From Paragonimus westermani (taxonomy: Eukaryota; Platyhelminthes; Trematoda; Plagiorchiida; Troglotrematidae), in contig QNGE01001021.1 of assembly GCA_008508345.1 (NCBI GenBank), forward strand, positions 51,104-115,103: a DNA stretch of 64,000 nucleotides, given 5' to 3'. Shown one piece after another: positions 1 through 12,379 of the stretch (its first letter is position 1; each line of letters begins with the position of its first letter). The position numbers were made by a program, and so were the translations under genes. The notes beneath the pieces are model-generated. The model ran no database searches and was not told the DNA's origin. It saw only the letters and a list, made by a program, of their open reading frames with translations.

Positions 1-450
1 AGTGGGGGAGGGGTCAGCAGTAGCATGTTTTCGCCTATCCACCCTGCTGTATGCAGCAGATAGGGCGACCCGGTTTATACTGCGAGACGGCCGATGCAGT
101 ATGGAAGTGTTTGTGCTGTGAGGATTCATGGTTGTCTGTGGGCTGAGATACTACCAGGACGCCCAGACTTAGATAGGAGAACGATTAGGGTTCTCAACAA
201 GAGCCTTTTGCTCAAAAGCCTGTACCGTAAAGCAGCGGGTGGTTGGCGGTGTACCAGAAATGGTACGTTTTTCCGGAAGAGACGCCAGCCATCTTCCAAC
301 CCCTAACCTGGAGGACCAGGAGACTGTGGTTTGTCAGACCTCTACCTGTTGGCCTGCCTGGTATGAGTAACTTTGTCCAGTTTAGCCCAAAAGGTCATCG
401 AGATGCACAAGCCGTCACACCACGTCAAGGTCCAGTCTCACCGTGACGGA
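1..450. repeat. dispersed repeat, copy 1
   Basis: The stretch 300-450 resembles 62650-62830. Shared blocks include GGACCAGGA, GTCAGACCTCTA and a following pattern of similar spacing. The segment is relatively GC-rich compared with its surroundings. It resembles the 5' regions of trematode endonuclease/RT retroelements, but that is from memory and no coding motif of a LINE follows here. No confident protein is encoded. Confidence 0.5.
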
Positions 451-1520
451 GCCATCGTCCGTAGCCAAACAACACTCGACCGGACATGCTAAATAGTACG
501 CTTCCACTAAGGCGGTGGCTGACAGATTACAAAAAAGTATGACACAGTGGAAGAGCTTAATAAGAATGGGGAAATAACACTTCAGGAAAGGAACCTGACA
601 GGTTATCTTGTTAACATTCTTGACGCTACATTCAGACGCACCACAACGCTGAATTTCCAAAGTCGAATGGTTTGAAATGCTTTAACAACATGCAGAGCAC
701 AGCGTGTAGACATTTGTGATTGAGAGGACCACTAAGCGTAAACCAGCCAAGCTCAGTAATGTTAGTGTGAACAATTTCGTCAAATGCTGTCATGCTGCTC
801 TCAAGAGAGTGCGTGATACACAGAATTTTTATCGAGTGAAGCAAATCAAACCAAAGGTATTTTAATTCAATAGAAACCACTTGCCTAACTCACAGAACAC
901 AATGTAAATATCATCTACGAATAAACTCAGGCGATTAAATATCACTTCTTCATGAAATGCTATCTAGGAGTAGAACTCATTCGTGATTCCGCCAATTACT
1001 ACATCACATTTGGTGACACGGTTAAAGGGCTCCAATGGGTATGATTTATTTTTCCGTCTTCAGCAAAATTCGAGTGGCCCACAATTAATATTAGATGACG
1101 CAGATGTTACTGACGATCGTTACAGGCTAGCAGAGCACAACAAAAGGTATGTAAAGGCAAATAAAACTTGCAACCATCACAAGTCGGTTACATACTGATC
1201 ACAGATGAATGTTTCCACTCACGAAGGAAGGAAATCAGTCGTTGCAAATTCAACTATTTGAGGATCGCTGCTGCAAAGTGTTTCGACAAAAATCCCAAGT
1301 AGCCATTTATAGAACGTACTCAGGAAACAGTCGCCCACCGGCGATTACCACGTTACACTTTTGAGGCCTACGGGCCGACAAATCTGCTCACCCTATGACC
1401 AGAACCAATGTTTTCTACAGCAAAGACGCTTGATGAGCGTATGATAAAGCCATGGGTACAAATTTTATCTACACTGACCGATGTTCTTAAAAGGTATTCG
1501 TTTAATTCAAACCACCAAAG
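451..1520. other. unassigned DNA
   Basis: No gene, repeat or RNA was recognised. Open frames here are short and match no known family. Confidence 0.5.
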
Positions 1521-1524
1521 GACC

Positions 1525-1960
1525 ATTGCGACTACTCATCAGTAATCCGAAAATATCGCCTAGCAGTTTCAGTAGGATCGGTGAGTTCGATCTGTCTCGG
1601 AAGTCTTAATCGCGGGGTTATCGATTGGAGTTCACAGGACAGTTACAGTGTCTCACCTGTCGATACCATCGGGCAACCTGATCATTGCTCACAAACGAGA
1701 GTGGTTGAGCGTTCAGATTTGACCATTCGGTCGTGCCTAATGTGAGGTCAATGGCGAGGTTGTCAACACAGTTACCTCATGATTAGAATGACCGGAGTTC
1801 AAATCGCGACCGTGCCAAGGATATGCACTACTGACGAGCTCTAATATGAGCGAAACTGGAGTCTATTGTTTGTTTTCTAACGGGGCTGGCTGAAAAGTGT
1901 ATCTGGATGCGAATGCTGCGATCAAATGTGGGTTGAAAACGAATAATAAACCACATACCT
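1525..1960 (+). mobile_element. hammerhead-bearing tRNA-derived SINE, copy S1 (near complete)
   Basis: The order is: a block shared with 29860-30000 (CTACTCATCAGTAATC..., then TCATCGATTGGA-like); a tRNA-like head with an A-box-like TGGCGAGGTTGTCAAC near 1752 and a B-box-like GAGTTCAAATC at 1796-1806; a hammerhead ribozyme (1821-1870); then a tail block with GCGAATGCTGCGATCAAATG. The same blocks recur at 2.0, 9.4, 29.5, 29.7, 33.3, 50.8 and 51.1 kb. A pol III-type head followed by a hammerhead is the architecture of schistosome Sm-alpha SINE-like retroposons. A non-autonomous retroelement is the best reading, with mobilisation by a resident LINE or PLE machinery as an inference. Confidence 0.8.
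1821..1870 (+). ncRNA. type I hammerhead ribozyme, intact core (in S1)
   Basis: The catalytic core is complete: CTGACGA at 1831-1837, stem II GCTC/GAGC (1838-1841 with 1848-1851, loop TAATAT), GAAA at 1852-1855 and the cleavage triplet GTC at 1861-1863. Stem III is minimal (A1855-T1862, C1856-G1861, loop TGGA). Stem I pairs GCACTA (1825-1830) with TATTGT (1864-1869), with one mismatch and one wobble. Very short stem III is typical of retroelement hammerheads, which may act as dimers. The predicted cut is after 1863. Confidence 0.82.
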
Positions 1961-1994
1961 AGAAGAAGATAGGGTGAATATCACCACGGTTTTT

Positions 1995-2115
1995 TTGAAG
2001 TTTTTGAACTCATATAAACTATCAGCCAGCCCTTTTCGTGTTTCGCCATTGTTAGAGTTCGTAAGTGGTGCATATCCTGACCACGATCGGGATTTGAGTT
2101 ATGGTCCATCATCAT
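1995..2115 (-). mobile_element. hammerhead SINE fragment, copy S2 (core mutated)
   Basis: Read on the minus strand it gives ...GATCGTGGTCAGGATATGCA, then CTTACGA in place of CTGACGA, a stem-II-like segment, GGCGAAACACG and GGGCTGGCTGA. These blocks match S1 in order. The core change (G to T) should abolish cleavage. It converges on S1, about 35 bp away. Confidence 0.7.
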
Positions 2116-2129
2116 ATGAAGCCATCTTG

Positions 2130-5100
2130 TGGTCCATTGTTACAGTTACCCCATAATGAGTAGAATTGAACACTCGCATCTAAACGTTTATTCACATTCG
2201 CTTGCGAGTAAAACTCAGGTTGTCCCATCACCTCAAAGAAGGACGTACTAACTGACCTGTTGTCTTCAGTGAGACTGCTCAACTGAGCTGAAATCATAGA
2301 CACCAGTGAACTTGTTGAGCGCTGCATGGCACAGCAAAATGGTGGATCCCAAAACATCTAGCAAGATCAAGAATTTTTGTAGCAATTACAAAATCGCACA
2401 TGAAAAAGACGTCCTAAGCAGTGGATTTCTGATGGTGACAGGTCGAAAAGAATGTTGAGAACAAATGATCGATTATGTAAGCCGAATAAACAGAATGAGG
2501 TTAACATGATTTGAAAATAGTGTTCGTCACGTCCTCTTTTTTTAAAAAAAGACTTCCATCACACCGGCCATTTACACGGTCCCCGCAAATTGAAGAGCAT
2601 AAATTGCCTTGTTTATGTTTAATGGCAAAGTAGCAGTACAAAATACCTGATGGAGCAATAATGCAGATTAATGTACACGAACGTAGAATAAACTACTGTG
2701 AAAGTAAATTCGCCGAAGCTTCTAGGTGAAACAGCACAATCTGTCGTGCTTAGGTAATTAATAAATGGGCTCTCGGACTTCCCTCAACCTTACCATGTAA
2801 CGTAGCTACGAACATCCCTGCACACGCGTTAGATGTGTGTGCTCTGGAGTTTGTCGAGTGGGTATATATATGTGCCACAGGTCAACCGGTTCAACAACTG
2901 CATTGTTTTTGACATGTCACTTAGTTTTCGGGACATTGCGTTAACGGAAAATTATATTCTCGGTGCTTACGGTGTGATAGCTGACTGTATGGATCTATCC
3001 ATTGCGCTGCCATTTAGAACAGGTTATTTCTTCAGCAACCACGGCAACTGATTCATACATCTGTCAAGTGAGGTATTTCTCGAATTATCACTGATCACCT
3101 GTTGCTGGTATTTCTGCCAAAACTCCAGCAATCTTGTTGAAGCTCAAAACAGACTGAGCTCCAATTTTCAGCGCCATCCGAATAAAACTTTTCTCATCAC
3201 CAGAAGACAGATTCTTGCGCTCAAACATCTGTTAGATATGAGCCCTCGTCTTTTCTTCAAATATGCTAAATTTTTCCTAATCCAAGGACATGTGACCCAT
3301 CCATCATTCGATAATTTGCCCAGAACCACAGTCGTATTTATCTTTCTATAGTACAATTGGCGACAACCAACGCAATTACTGTTTTCCATTGCGAACAACA
3401 AAATTAATAGAAAAGCCGTAAGTTGAGCCCGTTTTTCTGAAAATGGAACGATTCACCGTTTAATTTCGCTTGCGTGTGGACATGAATCTCTGAAAATGAT
3501 CGCCAGCATAACCTGACATCAACAAACCTCTCTCATGCTCAAATATAGTTTCTTAAAATCCAGGCTATAGATTTTATATGCTACGACATGAATCAATTAC
3601 TTCCACTGAGTGTTTCCGTTCGAGATCATGTTGGCTTTTCATTCACACTTGGACTATCAAATCCATCAAGATTGTTTCAATTTCCCGGTGGGCAAAGCCT
3701 CGTTGGCTGACTAATGCAATCCGAAGTTTAGCTGATTAATGTGCCATATGCAATCTTGTTTGGAAGAGAAAACTAATACACAATCGTAAGATTGTCTTAG
3801 CTTTTACCGTGGACATTGGTACGACGGTTTTCACTAGTTAACTCGGACTAAATCGATGACGACTAACAGCTTGTTATTATGACGAGCAATTAGTTCACTT
3901 AAGTTGACACGAAAAATGGACACTGTCCGTAGCGGTGTGTCAACTTTATCCGTAACTATTGATGGTGGTGTCTTACAGTTTTGTTTTGGTGTGTATTTAC
4001 AGTTTCTGGTTTAGTACGTCAAAAAAGACACTCAACCAACACTGAAAGTATCATTTTACCAGATGTGGTAATACACCAGTCGAATTTTACACGGTTGGTT
4101 GAATTCTTTACAGTAAAAATTCGCATTTGCAAATTTTTGCAACAGGCAAGTATGTAGTTATGGTCCACTGGCGTTTAACAGTTCACAAAACTTGAAGTTA
4201 TAATGATTCGTAACGATGTGCTCTAAATAAGTTTCAAGAAACAACCCAGTTTTCCCCGGGTTTACTGCAGGGGTTCAGTAAGTTAATGGGAAAACAACTT
4301 ACTAGTGGACCTTGCTTCACACATACGGATCGATCATAAACGTGTGAGTAGCTAGAACTGGGTAAACGAAGAAACGGCGAATGGTTCCGAATCAGAATGG
4401 ATACTTGAAGCCAAATACGCAATGCTTTGAAACGTATAAGGCAAGCTGAGGACATTTTGCTTGCAGGGGTTCGCAATAATGCATACTGTGCAAGCCGAGA
4501 ACATTCCTCAGCGTATCAACCGGTAGTTTAGTACACGCTTCTACAGCCCATAGTTGATAAGAGAGATTAGAGGGAAAAGATAGCAACATTATTACAAAGT
4601 TCTGCCGGTGAACTGTCCTCATCCCGCCATGCACTTCGATAACACATAACCGCACCTACATATATATATATGGGTGGCGTTGTAAATACGACAGTGTAGG
4701 ACGTTACTTGATTTGGCTCTTGTCTGAGGGCTAGTTAATTGATGAGCAGAGTTAATTAGAAGGAAGACTTGTTGTTTGTGGGTTCATCGTAAACATCTGT
4801 TACACGGTTGTTGGAACTTGTTCCAGTGATAAACACTTACTCATTAACATGAAAGTCTCATTTCTAAATAGTTTAACGAAGCACTATGAGGTCTTATTTT
4901 TCTCCAGTCTATTCATATACCAACTTAGGATAAACAGTAAAATCTGTACAAACTCAGCGATCCATGAAGACATTGAAGATAGTGACTTGTTTGTCAGCTA
5001 GATATAACGTATATCTCAAATTTAACGGAAACTGTAGATCAGCATAGTTTTGAAGAGTACGTTCTGAAATCATGCATAATTTCAGCTTATCTCACGACAG

Positions 5101-8100
5101 TAAATAAGATTAAAATTTTAAAGGGTTCAGTTTGAAATTCAATAGTTAAGGTTGTAGAAATATCTAGACTGTTGAGGCAGAGTTGCTTTCTGTACTGTTT
5201 CACTAAACGCTTTTCAAATCCGTGCTGATCCACAAGCGCAGCTAGGTCTGAGATAAAACGGTAAGAGCAACTCTCAAATGAGTTACTCATGACCACTTCA
5301 CTACCTCGGAAAGTTCTATGGTGTCTCACCAGAATGCTGCAATAAACGAGTGTTCATTCACACGGAGAAAGATTGAGAAAACTTGACATCTGTTCTGTTG
5401 TCAGAAAAACGGTTGGAAGGACCTTATAGAAAACCTCTAATTCTTTGAAGGAGTCCTCAGTGTTCAGGCGAAATCCCAGTTCAGATGACGCAAAAATTCA
5501 CACCTCCTTGACTATGACTTTATATTGCAGTAGGCGCGAGTTGTAACATAGATTAGAGCGACCTTCTTTGTATGTCAGGTAATTAACAATGAAAACATGC
5601 TTTTACAAAACATGGTGCCTTGAGTTATCACACTTGAATTTATGAGGAAGTTCTTTCAGTGTTAACCGTTCGCGGTCCCGTACCTGTAATGAGAAATCTC
5701 CTCGTTTTAAATTCCTTCTTAATATTACCCCTCTTATAACTTCATATTAATCAATTTTTTGTTGTCCAACGCGTTTTACTACTTTTTTCACCTTTGCAAT
5801 TATTTTATCTGCCAAATTAGTTTCGGTTTTGAGGAACACAATAGTGTTGGCCATAGTTCTTGTCCACTCCTTCACAATGAGAGGCCAACCTTAGTGCATC
5901 GGTCTTACATGTGAACTTGTTTGCTAGTGACAGTGCCAACGTAAAACCCTCAGCATCTTTTGATAAACCTCAACAGTATCTGTGGAATTGAAGCTTTTTT
6001 ATTGTAGCGTGGCAATACAGAAGCTCATTATTGCAAAAACTGAACAGGTTCCGGCTGAATTCGCCTAATCCTGGATACTGAACTGAAAGGTAAAGAATTA
6101 ACTGTAACGTATGTATTAGTTTAGTAGACAGTGTGTTTACTTTCAAACTTTATGTGCATGAACTGTGAAGAATTAACTATTTGGTAGAATGAGCAGCTGG
6201 GTACCAATATTGGTCCTGTCATTCACAACACGGGTGGGCTACGAGCTATGCAAAATAGTGTGAATTAACGTACAGTATCAGACAGGGCTACACAAATACC
6301 CTTCAGTACAATGTGGTCCATAACAACAGGAAGTTCACTGTGGGAAATTAGAAGCGCCTAATGTAACGTTTACAAACTTTTTGCAGGTATCCGGAGGACC
6401 ATGGTGATAAGAGTTTTTAGTCGTTAACGAAAAAAATTCACATGTGGTGACTTAGCAGTTCAACCAGTGTAGAAAAATACAAGAGTATACGAACTTAATA
6501 AACAACTGTTAGAAAGCTAGCATATGAAAACCGCCTGAGGTGAAGTTAAGCCTTACCAAACACGTATGCAATGGATCAGTTTAAATCGCGAGCAATGGAT
6601 ATAACTTAATATCTTGTATCATCATACCATATGCATTAAAAACAGTTGATATAATGGATGCTCGTGGTGGCAACAAAACCACTCTGCCGATGATTCTTAA
6701 TCGAGAAGAAAGACATATTTTGATAGAGACAGTTACACATGTTAGCACTTGTTTTTCAGTTATTTAAATTTTATTCTAATGTAACACACTATGCATATTT
6801 GTTCAGCAACGTACTCAGCGAGAATCACATAGTGAGAACAAACAACGAAACTAGACATAGAACAAACTCAACAACGTTGCCGGTGTTACATACAATCAGT
6901 GTGAATTGACGAATATCTAAAACGTTATCCTAGACGGACGTTAATGTTAAAAGCCTAGCAGCAAAACCGTTATGGATTTTTTGGCAAATGTTCCCATCTA
7001 GCTCAGTAAAAGCGCATGTGAAATAAAACAATGCATATTTGCAAACCTTTGCTTTGGACCCCTAACGATCACCAATTTGAGTGTGTGAAGTATACAAACA
7101 CATATGTGAACCAACTGTTCAGTAACCATTTCAATTTTATGCACACTGTGTAGCGAGGGTAAGCGATCGCACTATGCTACTCACACCACTACTATTCAGT
7201 AGCAAGGCAGCAGCATGGATTTGGATATTGAAGTAACCGCAGGAAAAATACAAGAACAAACTTTGAATTGTAACTTGGCATGAAATGGTTCTCGTTGCAT
7301 GCACGAACTGAGTGTTTTCAACCGTCGGTACCGTGACGTTCAAATACCAGTGTCGTGTGCAAATGAGTGGGTTTGTTTGTTGCTGTGTTGAAGCGCGTAA
7401 TTCACGTATTGATGTTCGGAATACTCAACATTTCCAACATCCGCGTTCTTGACTCACAGCGGCAACATTGAAAGGCTTGTATTTTTCACCGTCATGTTTT
7501 GATCATCCCTTGGTTTTGTTAAGGAACAGTAAGTCTTTTCCCATTTATATTTTCGTGAGATAACATTGAAGAATCCTCAACACCTCAACAGAGGGGTAGA
7601 AATAGAAACTTACGTTGCAATACACGTTTGTTTGATGTAGACGTACAACTAAGATATCCTCAGTCATTAGGGAATTGACCGTTGTGTTAAGCTTTATGAA
7701 AGGAAAATGTGTTAACCAAACTGGTGAGCTTAAGGCGACCTAAGTTCGTGTAGCTTTTCTAGGGATCCCGGCTGCAATCGTGTTGTCCAGCCTGTCTGTT
7801 CTGTACGCATGTTTCCGTGTACGCCTGCTACAAGTGATCTAACATAAACTCCTCTGTCGTACAACCAGTTGCATGCAGTGAATGCCTGCCACTTTCCTAA
7901 CGACTCATCTGTCGTTCCATTCTACAAGGCTGTTTACCCTGTACGTTTTTGAGTGTTATTTAATGAATTGTTCGCTTGGCATACCTTTGAGTGTCGTCGA
8001 GTGGGCTTGAGCCCACCTCGTGCTTCTTTTCCTTCTTCCCTTGGCTGAAGCCGTTGCTCCCATATTGCTGGAAGTATACGGTTTATTTCCAAACCCTACC

Positions 8101-9335
8101 GCGTTCTTTAAGTTCACGATCTGTTGGGACTACATTTCGAATGGCCTTCAGGAAGGTTATTTTAAGCTGATGGTAGTGAAGAATAGAGTGCTTACCCACT
8201 TGTCCACTACAAACTATTGCTGGAATGAATAACATAAGAATAGTGCCCGGGCTGGTCTATCAGAGTCTGCTAAAATTAACTATGTTCGCTTGATACTAGT
8301 CTGAATACATCGAGTGCTTTTTTAAAAGCTTATCCATTACGCCTGTCTGTATTGACCTCGCACAGACAAGTGTGCATAGGGATTTGGTGAGACTGGCCGT
8401 CCTGTCAGAACTCGAAAGCTAAAGTGTTGGTGGGATCATTTTTTAACCTGGAATGCGAATCGCGACTTAATATATCCCTAATGTCAAATGTTCTGATGAC
8501 CTTTTTCACTCAATCCATTCTAGGGGCAGCAGTACAAGTAAGAAGACTATCCCAAAGCAGTCCAATTAACGTTTCACCCGATGCACCCCAATAGACTATT
8601 CGGCGATCAATATCATAGTGTGACTTAATGAACAGTTGCGCAGTAGCTGGACTTTTGCAAATGATAGTTTGATGTAGCTACGTCTGGAGTAGAGTAAGTA
8701 AGAAACACTTAACCGATTTAAGTGTTCAGACCACACGAGCAGGGTCATTGGGAGACCTTTTTATTAAGTGTGTATCTTCTAATTTATTTCTATGAACAGA
8801 TAATTTTCCCATTAGGCTTGATCGTAGAGAACAGAGCCCACTTTGGTATGTCTTGCTTTGAGGCTGAATGTTCCTAACGTGACCATATTTTTGAAATTAT
8901 GAACACATGTAAGGGTTGTTTGTTATTTGTGATTGTTCCAGAATGAACACAGTGCGTTTCAGGTCACCGATTTTTCTGGTGTTATTCACAAGGACTTGAC
9001 ATTGGTACACGTGGCTGCGCCTCAAGCTGGTGTTTAATATTCGTTCTAGTTCTCATGTACACTGACAAAGTGGAACTGGTCGATCAAAATGCGTGCTACC
9101 AATTGAGGCCGATATATAATGGGTTTTGAGACGATGTTCAGGTAATGGTAACACTCTCAGAATTTTAAGATGATCACCTGTGTTTTTTGTCGAGTTAAGC
9201 AAAATATACTCATGCACTTTTCTATTTCTCATAGACAAGTAAATAACGATTTTATGTTGAAAATCACTCACACTTGATCCCAGCTTTGGCATTCTAATGG
9301 ACGTGTCAGTCAGTCTCTTGGAAAAAAGGATTACA
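2130..9335. other. unassigned DNA, about 7 kb
   Basis: No supported gene. Near 8045-8105 there is a block (TGCTGGAAGTATACGGTTTA...) that aligns at roughly three-quarters identity with 17990-18050, so part of it is an unclassified dispersed repeat. The rest is AT-rich with frequent stops in all frames. Confidence 0.5.
8045..8105. repeat. unclassified dispersed repeat, copy 1
   Basis: TGCTGGAA-TAT-C-GTTT-TTTCAAA and TTCTTTAAGTTC align with TGCTGGAAATATGCCGTTTG and TTCTTTTAGTTC near 17990-18050. Length and family are unknown. Confidence 0.4.
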
Positions 9336-9340
9336 ATTGA

Positions 9341-9570
9341 GTTTTACCCTTGTCAGAGTTCGTCAGCTGTGCATATCGTAGTCACAGCTGGTGTTTGAAC
9401 TTTGGCCACGTTACCAAGACAACAGAGTTGACCACTGAGCCACTAGCCTCAAATTAAGCACAACTAAAGCGCAAATGTTGAGGCATGTTCGCCTTTGGAT
9501 AATGATCAGGTGGCTTGCTCTCCTCGGGTGAAGATACAGCAACCATCTTGTTAAATCCAATCGCAAATCC
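9341..9570 (-). mobile_element. hammerhead SINE, copy S3 (core mutated)
   Basis: On the minus strand it carries the tRNA-like head (GCTTAATTTGAGGCTAGTGG, then CTCAGTGGTCAACTC, an A-box-like run) and the ribozyme region GATATGCACAGCTGACGAAC, then GGGTAAAAC. CTGACGA is intact, but the GAAA core reads AAAA after a broken stem II, so it is probably inactive. Confidence 0.68.
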
Positions 9571-9774
9571 CGTTGTTAGACGTACTGAGTCAGGTGGAAG
9601 TCTTCTATTAAACTAAACCTACTGGATAACAATTCACATTACTGGATTTGAACGCTTTCATTAACTTCTGAATGTGAATCGTACGATCAGATGTGACGTA
9701 TGTTCGAACTGAAATGATTCAAACCTTGAACTACTCATCAGAAACCATGAGTAATGCTTCGTAATCAGGAATCC

Positions 9775-9945
9775 TTGAACACAGTCTCTCAACACTTTTA
9801 ACGAACTCAGAATAAATAAAATCGTAAAGCCTCTGGTCTTCGGCTGGATTTGAAACCAATGACAGAAGCTTTATGTCCGGGAAAGCATCAAACGCTGTGT
9901 CAGCTGATTTACGAAACCCAACATAGAGCTCAGAAATTTCACACA
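9775..9945 (-). mobile_element. possible decayed copy of the second tRNA SINE family
   Basis: TTCGGCTGGATTTGAAACCA and GACAGAA at 9839-9868 align with TTCGGTCGGATTCAAACCAG and ACAGAA of the SINE at 39722-39985, and both are followed by an AGCTGA-type block. Read on minus this includes a degenerate B box. The copy lacks a clear 3' tail. Confidence 0.38.
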
Positions 9946-10564
9946 GGAACTCAGTTGCTCACTCAACCAGCCGAAACCCAGCTTCCTAGTTTTTGCGGAC
10001 TTTAAAACAGACATTTTTTCATCCACAATGTGTTCTAATTAGTTGGTGTACACGTGAAACATCTGGTGTTTAAACAGTAGTAATGAATGTTGTATCATCA
10101 TTAGGTTCGACGGTAACTCGGAGAATTTAATTTCTGAGAGGTCTATTTTTCATAAAAAGTAAATAGTTGATGAATAACGAACTGCAGATATCACCGTTGC
10201 ACGAAGAGAAAACATGCTCTTCACCGATTTTTTTACCCGGATTTTCACACGTCTAAAAGTTTCTGGAAAGACATTTCTCGTAAACTATCAGCTGATTCAC
10301 AGTTTGATGATTAAAGACAACCAGCTTATTGAATTCCTGTCGGGGCCATCAGTCATTTTTTTCTACTTCGGTTCTCTTTATTCTGTCATGGTGTGAAACC
10401 ACAGAAAGAGTTGTTCGAATGAGCTTTTCAGATCGTGGAAATATTTTCTGTGGGATAGATGGGGCTTTTTTGCTGACGCTTCTGCAATCCCTTGACGTTA
10501 TCATTGTATCAACTTTGGTTGCTTAGTGAATCCTCGCTAACTGGCAGTGTTCAGCGCGGAACAC

Positions 10565-10565
<1 letters not shown>

Positions 10566-10610
<45 letters not shown>
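10566..10610 (+). repeat. (GAT)15 microsatellite
   Basis: An uninterrupted run of 15 GAT units. GAT/ATG runs also form the 3' tails of the LINE copies (25886, 27697) and of the SINE at 39722, so this could be the surviving tail of a retroelement, although no upstream element is recognisable. Confidence 0.9.
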
Positions 10611-10611
<1 letters not shown>

Positions 10612-10614
10612 GCA

Positions 10615-11920
10615 GTCAACAGCGCTGCGGAGGTGTAAGGTGCTTTTTCGTTCCGATTTATTTGCGCATCAATGACTTCTCATATGCTTTATTGAATAGG
10701 TGTAATTTGCCAAAATATTCAAGTGATATTGTTGGACGAAGTAAATCGGATCATTGGTGATCAGATTATGGCTCACTGATGCTCCTGTTATAATGTTCAA
10801 TTCATCACCGACTTCAAGATGGACAACACTCACATTTGAATGCAGCTACCACAATGGTTTAGACTTCACAACCAGCCTGTTTCAAAAGAAAGCACCAGAC
10901 ACGCATTTCGCTGTTGTTACAGCTCGTTGGTGTTGAATGTTTTTTCCACGGTCGAGTTTTGAGTGAGGCACGGTATGCACACTAATGTAACCTCCGAGAA
11001 GCTGGTGCTGCACACACCTTCCACTTAATAGGTTATCCAGTGAATGCTAGTCGGTAGTATGGTACCTGTTTCGCAGTAACGGACCACATCAATTCACTGA
11101 TGATAGGCGAACCGTACGACAGGCAAAAGTCCACGAACCATATGGTAATGGTGCAGTCATTCAAAACTGTGAAAGTCTGTTTCACTTGTTTGCTACTCAC
11201 GAGTTGACTCTTAAGGCCACCCCGTTTTAGAACGGTTTGACAGGTATCACGACGTGCACTCATCTACGAAGCGGCCACCACCATCCGCGGAATTGTGCAA
11301 ACGTGCAACAGCACAGCATTCATTAAGTATGTGTCACGTGGGTGATGTACAGAGCTGAATCTACTATGGAACATAGGCTGGACAAGGAGATGTTTAATCA
11401 TTTGTACAGGCTCTGTTAATGCAGATCACCTGAACGGCTTCGAAAAGTAAATTCCTAACAAACAGAGAGCTCAACAGAGCTCAGTGTCCGCTGGCCGTCA
11501 ATTTGAAAGGTGTGCCCTTATCTCCCCTACCCTGATCGCATTCGGTAAAATCTCAAGGATTTTTCGACATGACCGTCTAAAGGAATATAACTCATAATGG
11601 CTTCCGAAGATTCATCGAATCACAGTTTCCTGACCGTGCATTCAGGCGCGTGGTACTTAAAGAAACTACAAGTGCTATAAGTCATGGTGAGATTAATATA
11701 TTTGTAAACAAAAGTGAAAAACAGCAGACTGCGCAATTTGTTCCCTGGTGAATTTTGCTACATCTCATCCGGTACACACTGCGAAATTAGTGTTTATGTA
11801 GCAGAGTCAAACTGCCAATGCTACAGTCCAATTGCCATCGCCGTGATTTCATCGGGTGATACGGTTAGCGGGATCCCACTGCAGAAAACCAACTGTGCCC
11901 CCGTGGACTGTCACCTTACA
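10615..11920. other. unassigned DNA upstream of a PLE fragment
   Basis: No supported gene. Short open frames at 10754-10936, 11033-11263 and 11714-11932 show no recognisable domain. The last runs directly into PLE sequence. Confidence 0.45.
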
Positions 11921-11924
11921 GCCA

Positions 11925-12375
11925 GCCCATAAAGGTGATGATGTGGTGGAACAACTCAGTCAGCGACTTCGAACAGCAGTCGCTCAGACGTTTTATGCGG
12001 TCATTGTCAAGATGTAATTTTCAGCCAATTTCCTTGTACATTAAATCTCACTGTAGTTACCATTTCCATTGTGGGTGCGAAGCCATCTACGTGGACAGAA
12101 CCGAACGACAGTTGCGTAATCGAGTAACCCAACAACTTGGACTGGGTGTGCGGTGGAACAGGCTCCACCAGTGCAACGTAAACAGCCAATATCCTCGACT
12201 GAACGTCGCTTACTGACATCTAAGCATAAGGTCATGACTGCTGGTGCTTTTAAAGTCATCTGTATGACTAACAATCGATGCCTGATTCATTTCACTGAAA
12301 TTGTTTTTATTCAAAGGCGGTAACCACTGCTACCAACAGAGGGACATGGTCGTCAGTCTAAGAATGCCGTCTTAA
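11925..12375 (+). mobile_element. Penelope-like element, 3' (GIY-YIG nuclease) fragment
   Basis: Translated with frameshifts, this gives KGDDVVEQLSQRLRTAVAQ, then YHFHCGCEAIYVDRTERQLR, and later KHKVMTAGAFKVICMTNNR and FTE-FIQRR. It closes with QRDMVVSLRMPS and a stop near 12375. This is the linker, Cys-containing entry (F-CGC), GIY-YIG core (AIYVDRTERQL for the usual xxYIGRTxRQL) and C-terminal part of a PLE ORF. The RT domain is missing, and stops interrupt the frame. It is a 5'-truncated pseudogene. Confidence 0.75.
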
Positions 12376-12379
12376 TTGA

